Source of the DNA: CAYSWH01 sp964434775
GTDB taxonomy: Bacteria; Patescibacteriota; JACMRA01
DNA: 64,000 bases
Assembly (NCBI GenBank): GCA_964434775.1
Contig: CAYSWH010000003.1
Span: 11,536 to 75,535, forward strand
Reading direction: 5' to 3'
Made by a program: the position numbers and the translations under genes. This document shows, in pieces, positions 35,476-44,499 of the stretch (its first letter is position 1; each line of letters begins with the position of its first letter). The notes below the pieces were generated by a model. That model did not search any database. It was not told the DNA's origin and saw nothing but the letters and a program-made list of their open reading frames with translations.

Positions 35476-36596
35476 TCTAGATATAAAAAACCCGGCTCAT
35501 CTTAAAATGTTATTGCTTTCTGAAGGAATTAGACTAGACGACAGCTTTTTTAAGTATTTTGATAATTCATACCAAGGAAGTCCATACCACTATTCAAAAG
35601 ACAATAAGTTTGAGGGCAACTATCCTCATCATATGATTCTACCACAGAATACTGTTTGTGCGATTAATCTTGACACCAATTCCCGTTTTACTCTGAAAGC
35701 CAATGAGGAAGAATTTTTTATTAACAAAGATAAAGAGAAAATTACGGGTGTTAAATTTCCCAAGAAGTATAAATACCTTGATGAATCAATTGGTAAAGAC
35801 GTATTGGTAAAAGATATTGGTTTTGTTACAACCCCTCACTCTTTGAACATTTTTATCGGTAAATCCTGCTTCTTTTTTCAGGTGGGGGAGCCGTGTAAGT
35901 TTTGTGGGTTCAACCCGACCCGGAGTAAAACCAAAGACAAAGATAATAAGCTAAGCTCCGAGAACTTAAAAAAACTTATCAACTTGATAAAAAAACATGA
36001 CACCAAAATTAACCAGATATATTTTGTCGGTGCCACATATGAAGATTTTGATGAAGGTTATAGAGAAGTAATTGAATTAGTTGCTGCAGCAAAAGAAGTT
36101 GCTCCTGTTAACTGGGATGTTATTGTTACTAATTTCCCATGTAATAATTTTGACTTGATCAAAAGGCTAAAGGAAGCAGGTGCTTGATAGGTTGAGTTTT
36201 GCCATAGAAGTTGCAAATCCTGATCTATTTGAGAAATATTGTCCCGGAAAAAACTCTTATTATGGACACAAAGAATTTGTAGAAACAGCCATACGTGCTA
36301 CAGAGCACTTTCCTAGGGCAGTTTACCTATCAATGATTCAAGGATTAGATGAAGAAAGTGAGTTAATTGATTTTATGTGGAAAATGACTGATTTTGGTAT
36401 AACTCCGACAATGAATATTTATTATGACTCTCCTTACAGTGCAATGAGCGGAACCAAAAAAAGACCTTCGGTTGATTATTTATATTCCGTTACAAAAAAT
36501 CACCAAGATATATTTGCCAAAACCAATATTAAACTCTTTAGTTATGGGGCAGACAGACATTGCCTTGATTGGGAGGCGTACAGACAAATGATCTGA
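35468..36596 (+). pseudogene. Radical SAM-like protein, split by a +1 frameshift at GCT TGA
   Basis: The first part (from ATG 35468) ends at TGA 36185-36187 right after LIKRLKEAGA; the next frame continues DRLSFAIEVANPDLFEKY to 36596. Joined, the phrase LKEAGADRLSFAIEVANP is the classic radical SAM strand after the cluster domain, so one protein of about 375 residues is meant. The cluster motif appears as C-x8-C-x2-C in CFFFQVGEPCKFCGF, wider than the usual CxxxCxxC. One T removed at 36184-36185 restores the frame. It could be a real mutation, an error or +1 recoding. It is coupled to the GT2 gene upstream; substrate unknown. Confidence 0.75.
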
Positions 36597-36598
36597 TC

Positions 36599-37264
36599 TT
36601 AGCAAATGATTAATTCAGAAAAGTTTTGGATACATTTATCTGCTCCTGATAAGAGATTTATATTATTATCTCCGGTTAGACCAATACAAAACATACCAGC
36701 TTTTTTAGCCGCAGAAATACCGTTTTTAGAATCTTCAAAGACAATACATTCCTTTGGTAAAATTTTTATTCTAAATAAATCATTTATTCTTGATAATGAT
36801 TCTAAAAATACCAGCGGAGAGGGCTTTCCTTCGGCTACTTCTTCGCTAGAGCAATAGACATCAATAAATGCCGCCAAATCGAGAGAAGCAATCACTTTTT
36901 TAATAAAATTTTTAGATGATCCCGAAGAAATTCCAATTTTATATTTATTCTCTTTTAGTATTTTAAGTACATTTTTAGCACCTTCTATTTCAATTATTTC
37001 ATTAGTATCAATGTCTTCTATGGAAAAAATAAATTCTCGTATAAGATGATCATCAATTACAAAATCGACTTTGTAGTCATTCTGTATTTTAACAAAGAAT
37101 TCCAAAGGGCTAATGCATTTATATTTACTATTAATTTGTTTTTTTGTTATTTCCAATTTAAATTTTGATTTCATAAACCTCTTGACTTTGGAGATTTTCT
37201 TATCTTCGGTGTTTGCTATAACTCCGTCAAGGTCAAATATAGCTGCTTTAAAATTACCGTACAT
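36599..37264 (-). CDS. HAD superfamily IA phosphatase/phosphoglucomutase-like
   Basis: 221 residues. Motif I FDLDGVIANTE (two Asp at about 10 and 12), motif II ISSGSS, motif III Lys in AEGKPSPLVFLES and motif IV VFEDSKNGISAAKKAG. The cap domain lies between motif I and II, as in beta-phosphoglucomutase and related sugar-phosphate phosphatases. Its stop lies 2 bases from the stop of the convergent radical SAM gene. Confidence 0.9.
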   Translation of the reverse strand: MYGNFKAAIFDLDGVIANTEDKKISKVKRFMKSKFKLEITKKQINSKYKCISPLEFFVKIQNDYKVDFVIDDHLIREFIFSIEDIDTNEIIEIEGAKNVLKILKENKYKIGISSGSSKNFIKKVIASLDLAAFIDVYCSSEEVAEGKPSPLVFLESLSRINDLFRIKILPKECIVFEDSKNGISAAKKAGMFCIGLTGDNNINLLSGADKCIQNFSELIIC

Positions 37265-37293
37265 AAAAGAATAAATACCAACTTTTTACTATT

Positions 37294-38161
37294 TTACCCA
37301 AACAAAACAATCGTAACAATTCCCAGCAAAACGATCAAAGCTCCGCTAAATTTGGAAACCAGCTCGCCTTCCCCGAAAAAAATCTTCCCAAAGAAGACGG
37401 AAAAGAGCATATTGGTTCTTTTGATTGCCAGGACGTAAGCTACTTGCCCAAACATATTGGCAAATCCGTGAAAGGTAATAGCTCCAAAAAAGAAAAGTCC
37501 GGAGAGAAGATAAAGTTTACTATTGGTCCGAAAATTGTAGATTAATAGGTTGAGTTTTCTTTTGATGAGGAGTTCTAGAAAAAAGAGGAAGCTCAAGCCC
37601 AATGAATGAAACCAAATATGAAAATACCAACTGGAATAGTCTTGAGAAAGCTTGAAGACCTGACTGCCGAGTGACCAAAGAAGAGAAACAATTATGGCGT
37701 AAATCAGACCTCTACTTTTGGTGATCTTTCTAAATGGATCTAGCCAATTTTTTTGACCTTTGCTTAGGTTCAGCACATACAAACCAAAGACCGCCAGCAA
37801 AATTCCGGCAAATCCGAAAATACTAGTTTCTTCTCCCAAAATAAAGGGGCTGGTTATGGCTACAAAAATTGGAGATAGCGAAATAAAAGCACTAACCAGA
37901 GAAATTTCTTCAATCTTGAGAGCCCTGACCAGAAGTGTGACTGCAAGGAAGTCTACCAAGATAAGTTGATACCAGCCAATAATTGTCGGCAATTTCAGGA
38001 AGTCCCCAAGCTACCACCAAAAGACAAGCAGGTAGAAAAGCAAAGAAAAAAGAGTAAAAATTTATAACAGCAAAATCAATCTCTTTTCCATTTGCCTGCT
38101 TTTTCGTTAAATCTACCAAGGAAGTCGAAAGAGCACTTAATCCGGCCAGTAAGATCCACAT
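37294..38161 (-). pseudogene. DMT/EamA-type permease, frameshifted
   Basis: Two overlapping frames together make a ten-helix DMT permease of about 285 residues. The N-terminal part runs from the ATG at 38161 (MWILLAGLSALSTSLVD...) to VVAWGLPEI; the rest continues in another frame from about 37995 with PTIIGWYQLILVDFLAVTLL and YVLAIKRTNMLFSVFFGKIFFGE, a usual EamA ending. One shift near 37985-38010 joins them. It may be a pseudogene or a consensus error. Such permeases move small metabolites or drugs across the membrane. Confidence 0.75.
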
Positions 38162-38357
38162 TTGTAAATTTTAATCAAAAATACTACTTTCTGACAAATA
38201 TTTTTAGAAAAATTCAAGTATTCTTTAATCTCTAACATTAAGCAGATTCTAAAGAATCAATTTTATCTATAAATTATAGAATAAAACTTTGAATCTCTAA
38301 TCAACTTTAGCATGAAGGCTAGTCCAAGACGGCCTCATTAAGCTGAAGGATAAATAA

Positions 38358-39155
38358 TTAAGGTAGCTGCTTTTTCTTGGCAACAATAATCATCGAATCA
38401 CTATGGTTGATCATTTTCTTGGTAGGGTAGGCTATTTTGGCTGATTGGGTTTCAAATCTTTCTTTGGAAAGTAGGTACTGGTTGTATTTTTTGATTAACT
38501 TTTTCTTTTTTGATCTAATAATCAAGTTGGTCCAAGGTTGTCCGTATATTTCAATAATCTGAAATCCGACTTTTTTTAACATGAGCTTAATTTTTTGAAG
38601 GGTAAAGAAATGAAGGTGGAAGGGATTGGCCGGTTTGCCGTCTTTGATCTTCTCGTATTTGGCATTAGGCACTGAAAGGATTAAGTACCTTTCTTTAGGG
38701 TTTGCTGTATCTTCCATCAAAATCTCGGCAAATTGGGATAGTAAGTTTTGTGGGGATTGTACGTGTTCCAGGGTCTCCAGACAGACGATTGCTTGGGGTC
38801 TGAGAGGTCTTTTAGATTTTAATTTTGCTAATTCGCTTATTTTTTGACTATTCAAGTCGATTTGAAGAAAATAGTTTTTGATTTCTCGGTATTGATTTCT
38901 GGCATGATCTAAATAATCTTGGTTTCGGTCAAGTCCAAGAGTTTCTAAACCCCTTTCATGCAAAAGTTTAGTGCCGTAACCACTCCCGCAGGTTACATCC
39001 CATACTTGTTTTATACCGGACTTTTTCAGAAAATCAGCAGCAAATTGATAACGTTGCCAGTGCTCGGCCTTAACCAAAAAGTTTTTGTAGACTCCATCAA
39101 AAGGGTCAATAATTTCTTGGGTGGTAAATATGGGTTTATTACACTTCTTTTTCAT
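38358..39155 (-). CDS. Class I SAM-dependent methyltransferase
   Basis: 265 residues. Motif I is VWDVTCGSGYGTKLL (about 52-66), the acidic end of strand 2 is LGLDRNQDYLDHA (about 73-85), and motif IV/post region reads IVCLETLEHVQSPQNLL, the UbiE/Ubi-G-like CxExxEH phrase. The C-terminal ~70 residues are basic. The substrate is not clear; its phrase HLHFFTLQKIKLMLKKVGF resembles methyltransferases in surface glycan clusters. Confidence 0.88.
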   Translation of the reverse strand: MKKKCNKPIFTTQEIIDPFDGVYKNFLVKAEHWQRYQFAADFLKKSGIKQVWDVTCGSGYGTKLLHERGLETLGLDRNQDYLDHARNQYREIKNYFLQIDLNSQKISELAKLKSKRPLRPQAIVCLETLEHVQSPQNLLSQFAEILMEDTANPKERYLILSVPNAKYEKIKDGKPANPFHLHFFTLQKIKLMLKKVGFQIIEIYGQPWTNLIIRSKKKKLIKKYNQYLLSKERFETQSAKIAYPTKKMINHSDSMIIVAKKKQLP

Positions 39156-39414
39156 ATTTGTTGATACTGAGTTGGAAAATCATTTTGATATTTTTGGCAC
39201 AAATAGTAGTTTGGCATGATAAATAGTTCTTTTTCAACCTTGAATAATTAATAAGCTTGAGTATTTTAATGTGCCTTACAACTAAAATAAATAACAAAAA
39301 ATACATTTATTTACAATTAAAAGCTAATTTTTATTGGACAAAAATATACTTATTCCTTTAATTGGCCATTAAACAGTTATTTACATAACTAATTATAATT
39401 AATAAAATCTAAGT

Positions 39415-39765
39415 ATGTGCCTAAATTCCGCCTATATCTGCGTCAAAGACATGCGACGCGCTATTCAGTTTTACAAGAATTTTTTGGATCAGGAAATAAC
39501 CAAAGAAGATGAGGTTTTTAGCATGTTCAATTTTCACGGATTTAGGTTATACTTGTTTAATTATTCAGCTAAAGAAAGAGAAACTAGATATGGAAATAAT
39601 AGTTTATTGAGCTTTGAAGTAAATGATTTAGAAGAGACGAAAGAAAGGGTGGAAAATTTGGGAGCAAAAATAATTTATCCGATAACAAGAATCAGAAACA
39701 GTAAGGTCTTTGAGTTTGAAGATAGCGAGGGTAACAATGTAGAAGTGTATCAGAGAATTAAGTAA
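39415..39765 (+). CDS. VOC/glyoxalase-fold protein
   Basis: 116 residues with the paired beta-alpha-beta-beta-beta modules of the VOC superfamily: YICVKDMRRAIQFYKNFLDQE at the N-terminus and LLSFEVNDLEETKERVENLGAKIIYP then FEFEDSEGNNVEVYQR at the C-terminus. The C-terminal Glu of VEVYQ is where a metal ligand lies in active glyoxalases. Substrate unknown. Confidence 0.85.
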   Translation: MCLNSAYICVKDMRRAIQFYKNFLDQEITKEDEVFSMFNFHGFRLYLFNYSAKERETRYGNNSLLSFEVNDLEETKERVENLGAKIIYPITRIRNSKVFEFEDSEGNNVEVYQRIK

Positions 39766-39783
39766 CCTCTAGAGTTTTATCCC

Positions 39784-40290
39784 TCAAATAAAAAATTCCA
39801 GAATATGTTTAACTAGAGAAAAACCCAAATAGGCTCCAAAGGAAATAGGCAGAAGCATTAAAGTAAGCATGACCAAACCTACAAAAACATCGGTTACGGC
39901 ACGAATTAGATTTCTTATAGGGGTGTTCTTGCCAAAAGACTTGTCGAGTATTAGATCAATCCTATCTTCTAATTCTTCTAAAGCAAAAAGAAACTTGCTA
40001 AGAGGGTCGTTAACATATCTGTCGCGAGCATATTTAACCCCTCTTTTAGTAAATCTAAAGTAATCAAATTCCTTGTCTTTTGGTTTGGGTTCTATGAGAT
40101 CTTGATCAACCAAATATTGATAGGCTTGGACATTTCTCTCTTCTTCTCTTCCGAATTTATTTAGCTCTTTTTTTGTTAAATTTTTAAAAATATGTTTCCT
40201 ACGAAGAAATTTGTATTGCAGTGAATCAATCCCACCTCTGTTTTCATATTCCTTCCTTAACAAAAAATCAGCATAACCCTTTATTTTCAT
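39784..40290 (-). CDS. Winged-helix-like protein with C-terminal membrane helix
   Basis: From the ATG at 40290 (MKIKGYADFLLRKEY...), about 168 residues; a start at 40332 adds 14. Residues ~30-95 look like a winged-helix fold (AYQYLVDQDLIEPKPKDKEFDYFRFTKRGVKYA), then a charged helix (LEELEDRIDLILDKS) and a long hydrophobic segment (about 128-165). It converges with the VOC gene. No family recognised; a membrane-bound regulator is one possibility. Confidence 0.6.
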   Translation of the reverse strand: MKIKGYADFLLRKEYENRGGIDSLQYKFLRRKHIFKNLTKKELNKFGREEERNVQAYQYLVDQDLIEPKPKDKEFDYFRFTKRGVKYARDRYVNDPLSKFLFALEELEDRIDLILDKSFGKNTPIRNLIRAVTDVFVGLVMLTLMLLPISFGAYLGFSLVKHILEFFI

Positions 40291-40400
40291 ACTATTTTTC
40301 CTAAATTTTGAAAAAAAATAGCTCAAAATCAATGCTTTGTCAATTTCATCTTTAGACTATATCTTGACAAGTTGAGATTAGAAAAATAGTGCTTCCTAAT

Positions 40401-41096
40401 ATGGCTTATTACACAATTCCCGACTTAGTAAAAAATACTGCTCAAGAAGATAAAAACATGGGCGTTTTTGAATTAGAAAAAGGTGACCGTTTTTTAGAAA
40501 TAAATCTTCAGGGTAAAATCTGGACGACTATGGGAGCTATGGTTGCATATAGAGGGGATATTAAATTTACCAGAGAAGGTATGCTGGAGCATGGGTTAGG
40601 TAAATTTCTTAAACAGGCTTTTACCGGTGAAGGGATGACGCTTACTAAGGCTGAAGGAGGTGGAAAACTATACCTCTCTCAGTTTGGTAAAAAAATAACC
40701 GTTATTCAACTTAATGGTGAGAGTATTTGTGTAAATGGTAATGATATTTTGGCTTTCGAAGATAGTGTTCAGTGGGATGTTAAAATGATAAGGAAGATAG
40801 GCGGTTTAGCTGCCGGAGGTCTCTTTAATGTTACTCTATCAGGACATGGAATGATAGCAATAACAACTCATTTTGAGCCCATAACCTTACAAGTTACATC
40901 TGATAGTCCGGTGATGACTGACCCTAATGCTACTGTGGCCTGGTCTCAAAACTTATCCCCGGATTTTAAAACTGATATTAGCTTTAAGACCTTTTTGGGA
41001 AGAAGTAGCGGAGAATCGTTTCAGATGAAATTTTCAGGCGAGGGTTTTGTGGTGGTACAACCATATGAGGAAGTGTACATGGCCCCTAATTCATAG
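40401..41096 (+). CDS. AIM24 family protein
   Basis: 231 residues from the ATG at 40401 (MAYYTIPDLVKN); an ATG at 40389 is an alternative. The beta-rich AIM24 pattern is seen in FLEINLQGKIWTTMGAMVAYRG, FTGEGMTLTKAEGGGKLYLSQFGKKI, LFNVTLSGHGMIAITTHF and SGEGFVVVQPYEE. The family is widespread in bacteria and mitochondria; its bacterial role is unknown, with trimeric beta-helix folds reported. It ends 149 bases before the convergent uvrC remnant. Confidence 0.85.
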   Translation: MAYYTIPDLVKNTAQEDKNMGVFELEKGDRFLEINLQGKIWTTMGAMVAYRGDIKFTREGMLEHGLGKFLKQAFTGEGMTLTKAEGGGKLYLSQFGKKITVIQLNGESICVNGNDILAFEDSVQWDVKMIRKIGGLAAGGLFNVTLSGHGMIAITTHFEPITLQVTSDSPVMTDPNATVAWSQNLSPDFKTDISFKTFLGRSSGESFQMKFSGEGFVVVQPYEEVYMAPNS

Positions 41097-41244
41097 AATT
41101 CTTAATTTCTTCTCTTCTAACTTATTGCTCAAGTTAAGTGGTCTACTTTTTGATATTCTTGACTGCCATTCTTTACAAAAAATACATAAAATAATTCCGG
41201 AACAATCCCAAGGCCGTTTTTTTAATAAAATTTGTTCCTTATTA

Positions 41245-42227
41245 TCAAGGTAAATTAAAATATTCTTTTAGTTTGGAAGTGCTTTTTTTACCAATCAATT
41301 CATGGAATATCTCTTCATTTTCATGTAATTGCAAAAGCATATTTTTTACTGATCCGAAATAACTCAGGAGTGATTCTTTAGTTTTGGGTCCGATTCCTTT
41401 AATCGAATCTAGCTCACTTCGAGAAACTTCTTTTAATCTAGCTTTTCTATTGTTGGAAATTGCAAATCGATGGGCTTCATCTCTAATTCTTTGAATTAAG
41501 AACTTAGTCTGTCCCTCCAGTATAATTCCTCCTTCCTGCCCTCTCTCAGAGCTATTTGGATAATAATCTGAAGGAACAAAGACTTCTTCCTCTCTTTTAG
41601 CTAGGCTACAAATCTCTATATTCGGAGAAAAACCCTTCCTTTCAAACTCCTCTTGGAAGAGATAGAGGACTTCTTGATCATATTTTAATTGTCCTTTGCC
41701 ACCGTCAACAATAATTAAGTCCGGCAAGCTCCAAGGGTTTTTTTTGGAGTTTCTTTGCTATCTTCTTCCCATTTAAGGAATCTTCTTAATCTTCTTTCCA
41801 GGACTTCTTTGTGGTTAGCAAAATCGTCATTTCTTTTTGTAGTTTTGAACAAACGATAAAATTTTTTAGCAGGTTTCCCGTCAAGGAAGGTAACCATAGA
41901 TCCGTAAACATACTTCCCGGACAAGTGAGAAATGTCGTAGCACTCAATTTTTCTGGGTATTTTCTTTAACCCGAGTTTGGATTGAAGCTCTAAAAGACAG
42001 TTATAAAGGTTGTTTTCGTCAAATATACTTAATCTTTGCCCCAATCGATTTCTTTGAAGGTAAGCGTTTGCATTATATTTTCCCTGAATCAACAACTTGT
42101 CCAGTTCTGTATGATTATCCTGAAAAATATTACGTAAGTAAACTTTGTTTTGGCAAAGATTTTCAAGTATCTCTTTTTCCTCCTTGGTAAGTAAAATTTT
42201 TTTAAAAAAGTCATCATTCATATGCAT
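41245..42227 (-). pseudogene. uvrC: UvrC C-terminal half without GIY-YIG nuclease, frameshifted at A8
   Basis: From 42227 the protein begins at a region that lies about 300 residues into normal UvrC. It has the RNase H-like endonuclease domain (ECYDISHLSGKYVYGSM, IIVDGGKGQL, DEAHRFAI) and a C-terminal helix-hairpin-helix region (LDSIKGIGPKTKESLLSYFGS). The N-terminal GIY-YIG nuclease and UvrB-binding part are absent, and no trace remains upstream. The frame is broken at eight A's on the coding strand (41738-41745): one added A joins ...ETPKKN to PWSLPDLIIVDGG. It may be a decaying gene, a slippage-expressed short UvrC, or a sequence error on a truncated copy. Confidence 0.82.
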
Positions 42228-42365
42228 CTGAAATTTTTAAGAAAAAGTAAAACTAGTCAAAAAATTATTTATGTAATACAATAAGTTTAGGCTTATTTAA
42301 TGCTTATAAAAGAGAAATAAATAATACCGGCAATCACCTTAAAAAATACTTAGAATCCGAATAAA

Positions 42366-44351
42366 ATGAATATGGTCCAACCTCAGAATTCTTTTCCCGA
42401 CGGTTTTCCTCAGGATCCGCAAGCAGCCATTAATTTTTCATACTTTTTAACTGACGACGAAAAGAAAGAATGGAGAGAATGGCTGGGCGGTGCCACAGAA
42501 GAGCAAAAGAAAGAGTTTGTAGAGACGCTTCATGCAATGTGGATGGAAAATCAAAAAGAAGCAATTCCTTCAGGCTTTAATAATAGTCAAGAAGTTTCTA
42601 TTCCCGGCGGCGGCGATTTTGGGAATCCGGCCGGCAACCCTGCAGAAAATTATGGAGCCTCCTCTCAATCCGGGCAGCAATCCTCGGTTATTAACCCGAA
42701 CCCCTCTAACCAAGGTCAAGGACAGACCTCTTCAGGCCCTCAAATACCGGAGTACGGTAGTTCTTACGGCCCTTCTTCTGCAGGTAATGGTTTTTCAAAT
42801 GCAACCGGCAACTCCAACTCTTTTTCCGGACAGAATTATCAACAGCCTCCTTTTAAAACAAAACCAGGAGATCAGGGGTTTCCAGGTGCACAGCAGGGTT
42901 TGCAGTCACCTTCTCCTAATCAGAATCCACAACCCACCTTTCCTCAAAATCAAGTAAACCCTAAAAGCCCAAATTTTTCAGGGCAAAATAATTCAGCAAA
43001 TTACTCCGGCAGTCAGAATCAATCTCAACCGCCTCAAGATGCTAATAAGCAACCTCAATCCTCTTCAGGAAGCACTCCTCAAGCCCCTCAAATGAATATG
43101 TCTTCTCCTTCGACAGGTTCATTGCCTAATGATCATCAGATTTCTCAAGAAAAAAATAATACCTCTGATAATCGTAGCTCTGAAGATAACATCAAGTTGT
43201 TTGGAGAGGCTAAATACACCCCGAATCCGATTTTAGACGGGAATCAATCTAAATCATCAAATCAAGATAAGTTCGGTAATAATAATTCCGGGTCAAGCCA
43301 GAATCCCTTTGACCAAGTAAGGAATCAAACCGGTGACTCCCAGGGACAAAACAAGCAGTCAAATAATCAACGCGATTCCAATAACTCTCAAAACTCCAAA
43401 AAAACAAGCCCTAACCAAGGGAATCAAAATAAAACAGGACAAGCTAACACTCAAAAACCAAGTAAGAATGATAAGAATGATAATTCCGCCAGCCATCCAA
43501 AATCATCTCTAAGGAAAGTAAGAGAGGTTGATACCAGAAAAGCTTTGGAAGACATTTATCAACAATACCTGGATAGTCGAGACAGAACTTTTACTACTGA
43601 AAGAGAGTATCTTGAAAATCACAGTATTTTTTTGGATAAAGTGATGCGTATAGTTATCAATTTTGAGGATGTAATAGATTATTTTGATACTCTTCAAGAA
43701 AAGCTTTTGGAAATGAATGACAAGCTCGTAAACCAAGCCAAAAAAGCCAAAAAGACTGAAGACGAAATTGATTCCCGACTAAACGATTTACAGTTTCAAA
43801 TTAATGAAATCAAGAGTCAGGTAGAAGGCACCGGTCGCGAGGTAAGGAGAACTAAGAATGATTTAAATCAAAAATATCGAGAAGCCTCTGATCAGATCGT
43901 TTCTTTTGGAGCGGACAGTTTTAAAGATGACGGTTTGCTGTATAAGATGGACACCGTAATCAGTAGGTTGGAAAAGTTGGAAAATGAGGTGCAAAGAGAA
44001 AGGGGGTCTGAACGTCTATCAATTAGAGAAAGGCTTAGAAAAATGGGTAACAAAGTTCCTCCTAAGCCAAGTGCGGCAATTAGTGAAGAAACTGAACCCC
44101 AAAGTTTTAAGTCTAATAGAAGAAAGGACAACAAATCCTATCAAAGAGAAAACCAAAGCAATAGATCAAACAATGGAAACAATAATGCAAATAGCAATCC
44201 GTTTAATAGTAACAATAACCAAAACTTTGAATCCGAACAGGTTCCGTCTCCTAATGTTCCGAGTTCATCCAACGATCAGTCTTATTCAGAAAATGCACAG
44301 CAAGATGGGTCTAATAAAGCCGGAACTATTGATCTTCGCGGGATAATATAG
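42366..44351 (+). CDS. Disordered Gln/Asn/Pro/Ser-rich protein with coiled coil
   Basis: 661 residues. A folded-looking N-terminus (about 1-60, with DDEKKEWREWLGGATEEQKKEF) precedes a ~320-residue low-complexity stretch rich in Gln, Asn, Ser, Pro and Gly. Residues ~385-565 form a charged, heptad-like coiled coil (LEDIYQQYLDSRDRTF ... EIDSRLNDLQFQINEIKSQV), followed by a second Asn/Ser-rich tail. No signal peptide or membrane helix. It could be a filament or scaffold protein; no family recognised. Confidence 0.7.
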   Translation: MNMVQPQNSFPDGFPQDPQAAINFSYFLTDDEKKEWREWLGGATEEQKKEFVETLHAMWMENQKEAIPSGFNNSQEVSIPGGGDFGNPAGNPAENYGASSQSGQQSSVINPNPSNQGQGQTSSGPQIPEYGSSYGPSSAGNGFSNATGNSNSFSGQNYQQPPFKTKPGDQGFPGAQQGLQSPSPNQNPQPTFPQNQVNPKSPNFSGQNNSANYSGSQNQSQPPQDANKQPQSSSGSTPQAPQMNMSSPSTGSLPNDHQISQEKNNTSDNRSSEDNIKLFGEAKYTPNPILDGNQSKSSNQDKFGNNNSGSSQNPFDQVRNQTGDSQGQNKQSNNQRDSNNSQNSKKTSPNQGNQNKTGQANTQKPSKNDKNDNSASHPKSSLRKVREVDTRKALEDIYQQYLDSRDRTFTTEREYLENHSIFLDKVMRIVINFEDVIDYFDTLQEKLLEMNDKLVNQAKKAKKTEDEIDSRLNDLQFQINEIKSQVEGTGREVRRTKNDLNQKYREASDQIVSFGADSFKDDGLLYKMDTVISRLEKLENEVQRERGSERLSIRERLRKMGNKVPPKPSAAISEETEPQSFKSNRRKDNKSYQRENQSNRSNNGNNNANSNPFNSNNNQNFESEQVPSPNVPSSSNDQSYSENAQQDGSNKAGTIDLRGII

Positions 44352-44499
44352 TAAATAAATTACCCTTTTTACCCTAAAAAGCTGTCGGCTGCTTAATTTA
44401 AATCAAAAACCCTTTTTATATTAGGTCTTATATTAATAAGCATTTATTCCTCGGAAACACAGTTTACAAAAAATTGAAAAATTGCCAACTATTTGGAGT

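Noticed and set aside
36180..36190. TGA at 36185 as a sense codon (Gracilibacteria-type code)
   Set aside because: TGA is the natural stop of other genes here (for example at 9879 and 36596), and reading through as Gly would meet TAG immediately after.
41047..41253. 68-codon frame between the AIM24 gene and uvrC
   Set aside because: It overlaps the AIM24 end in another frame and reads as translated AT-rich intergenic sequence.
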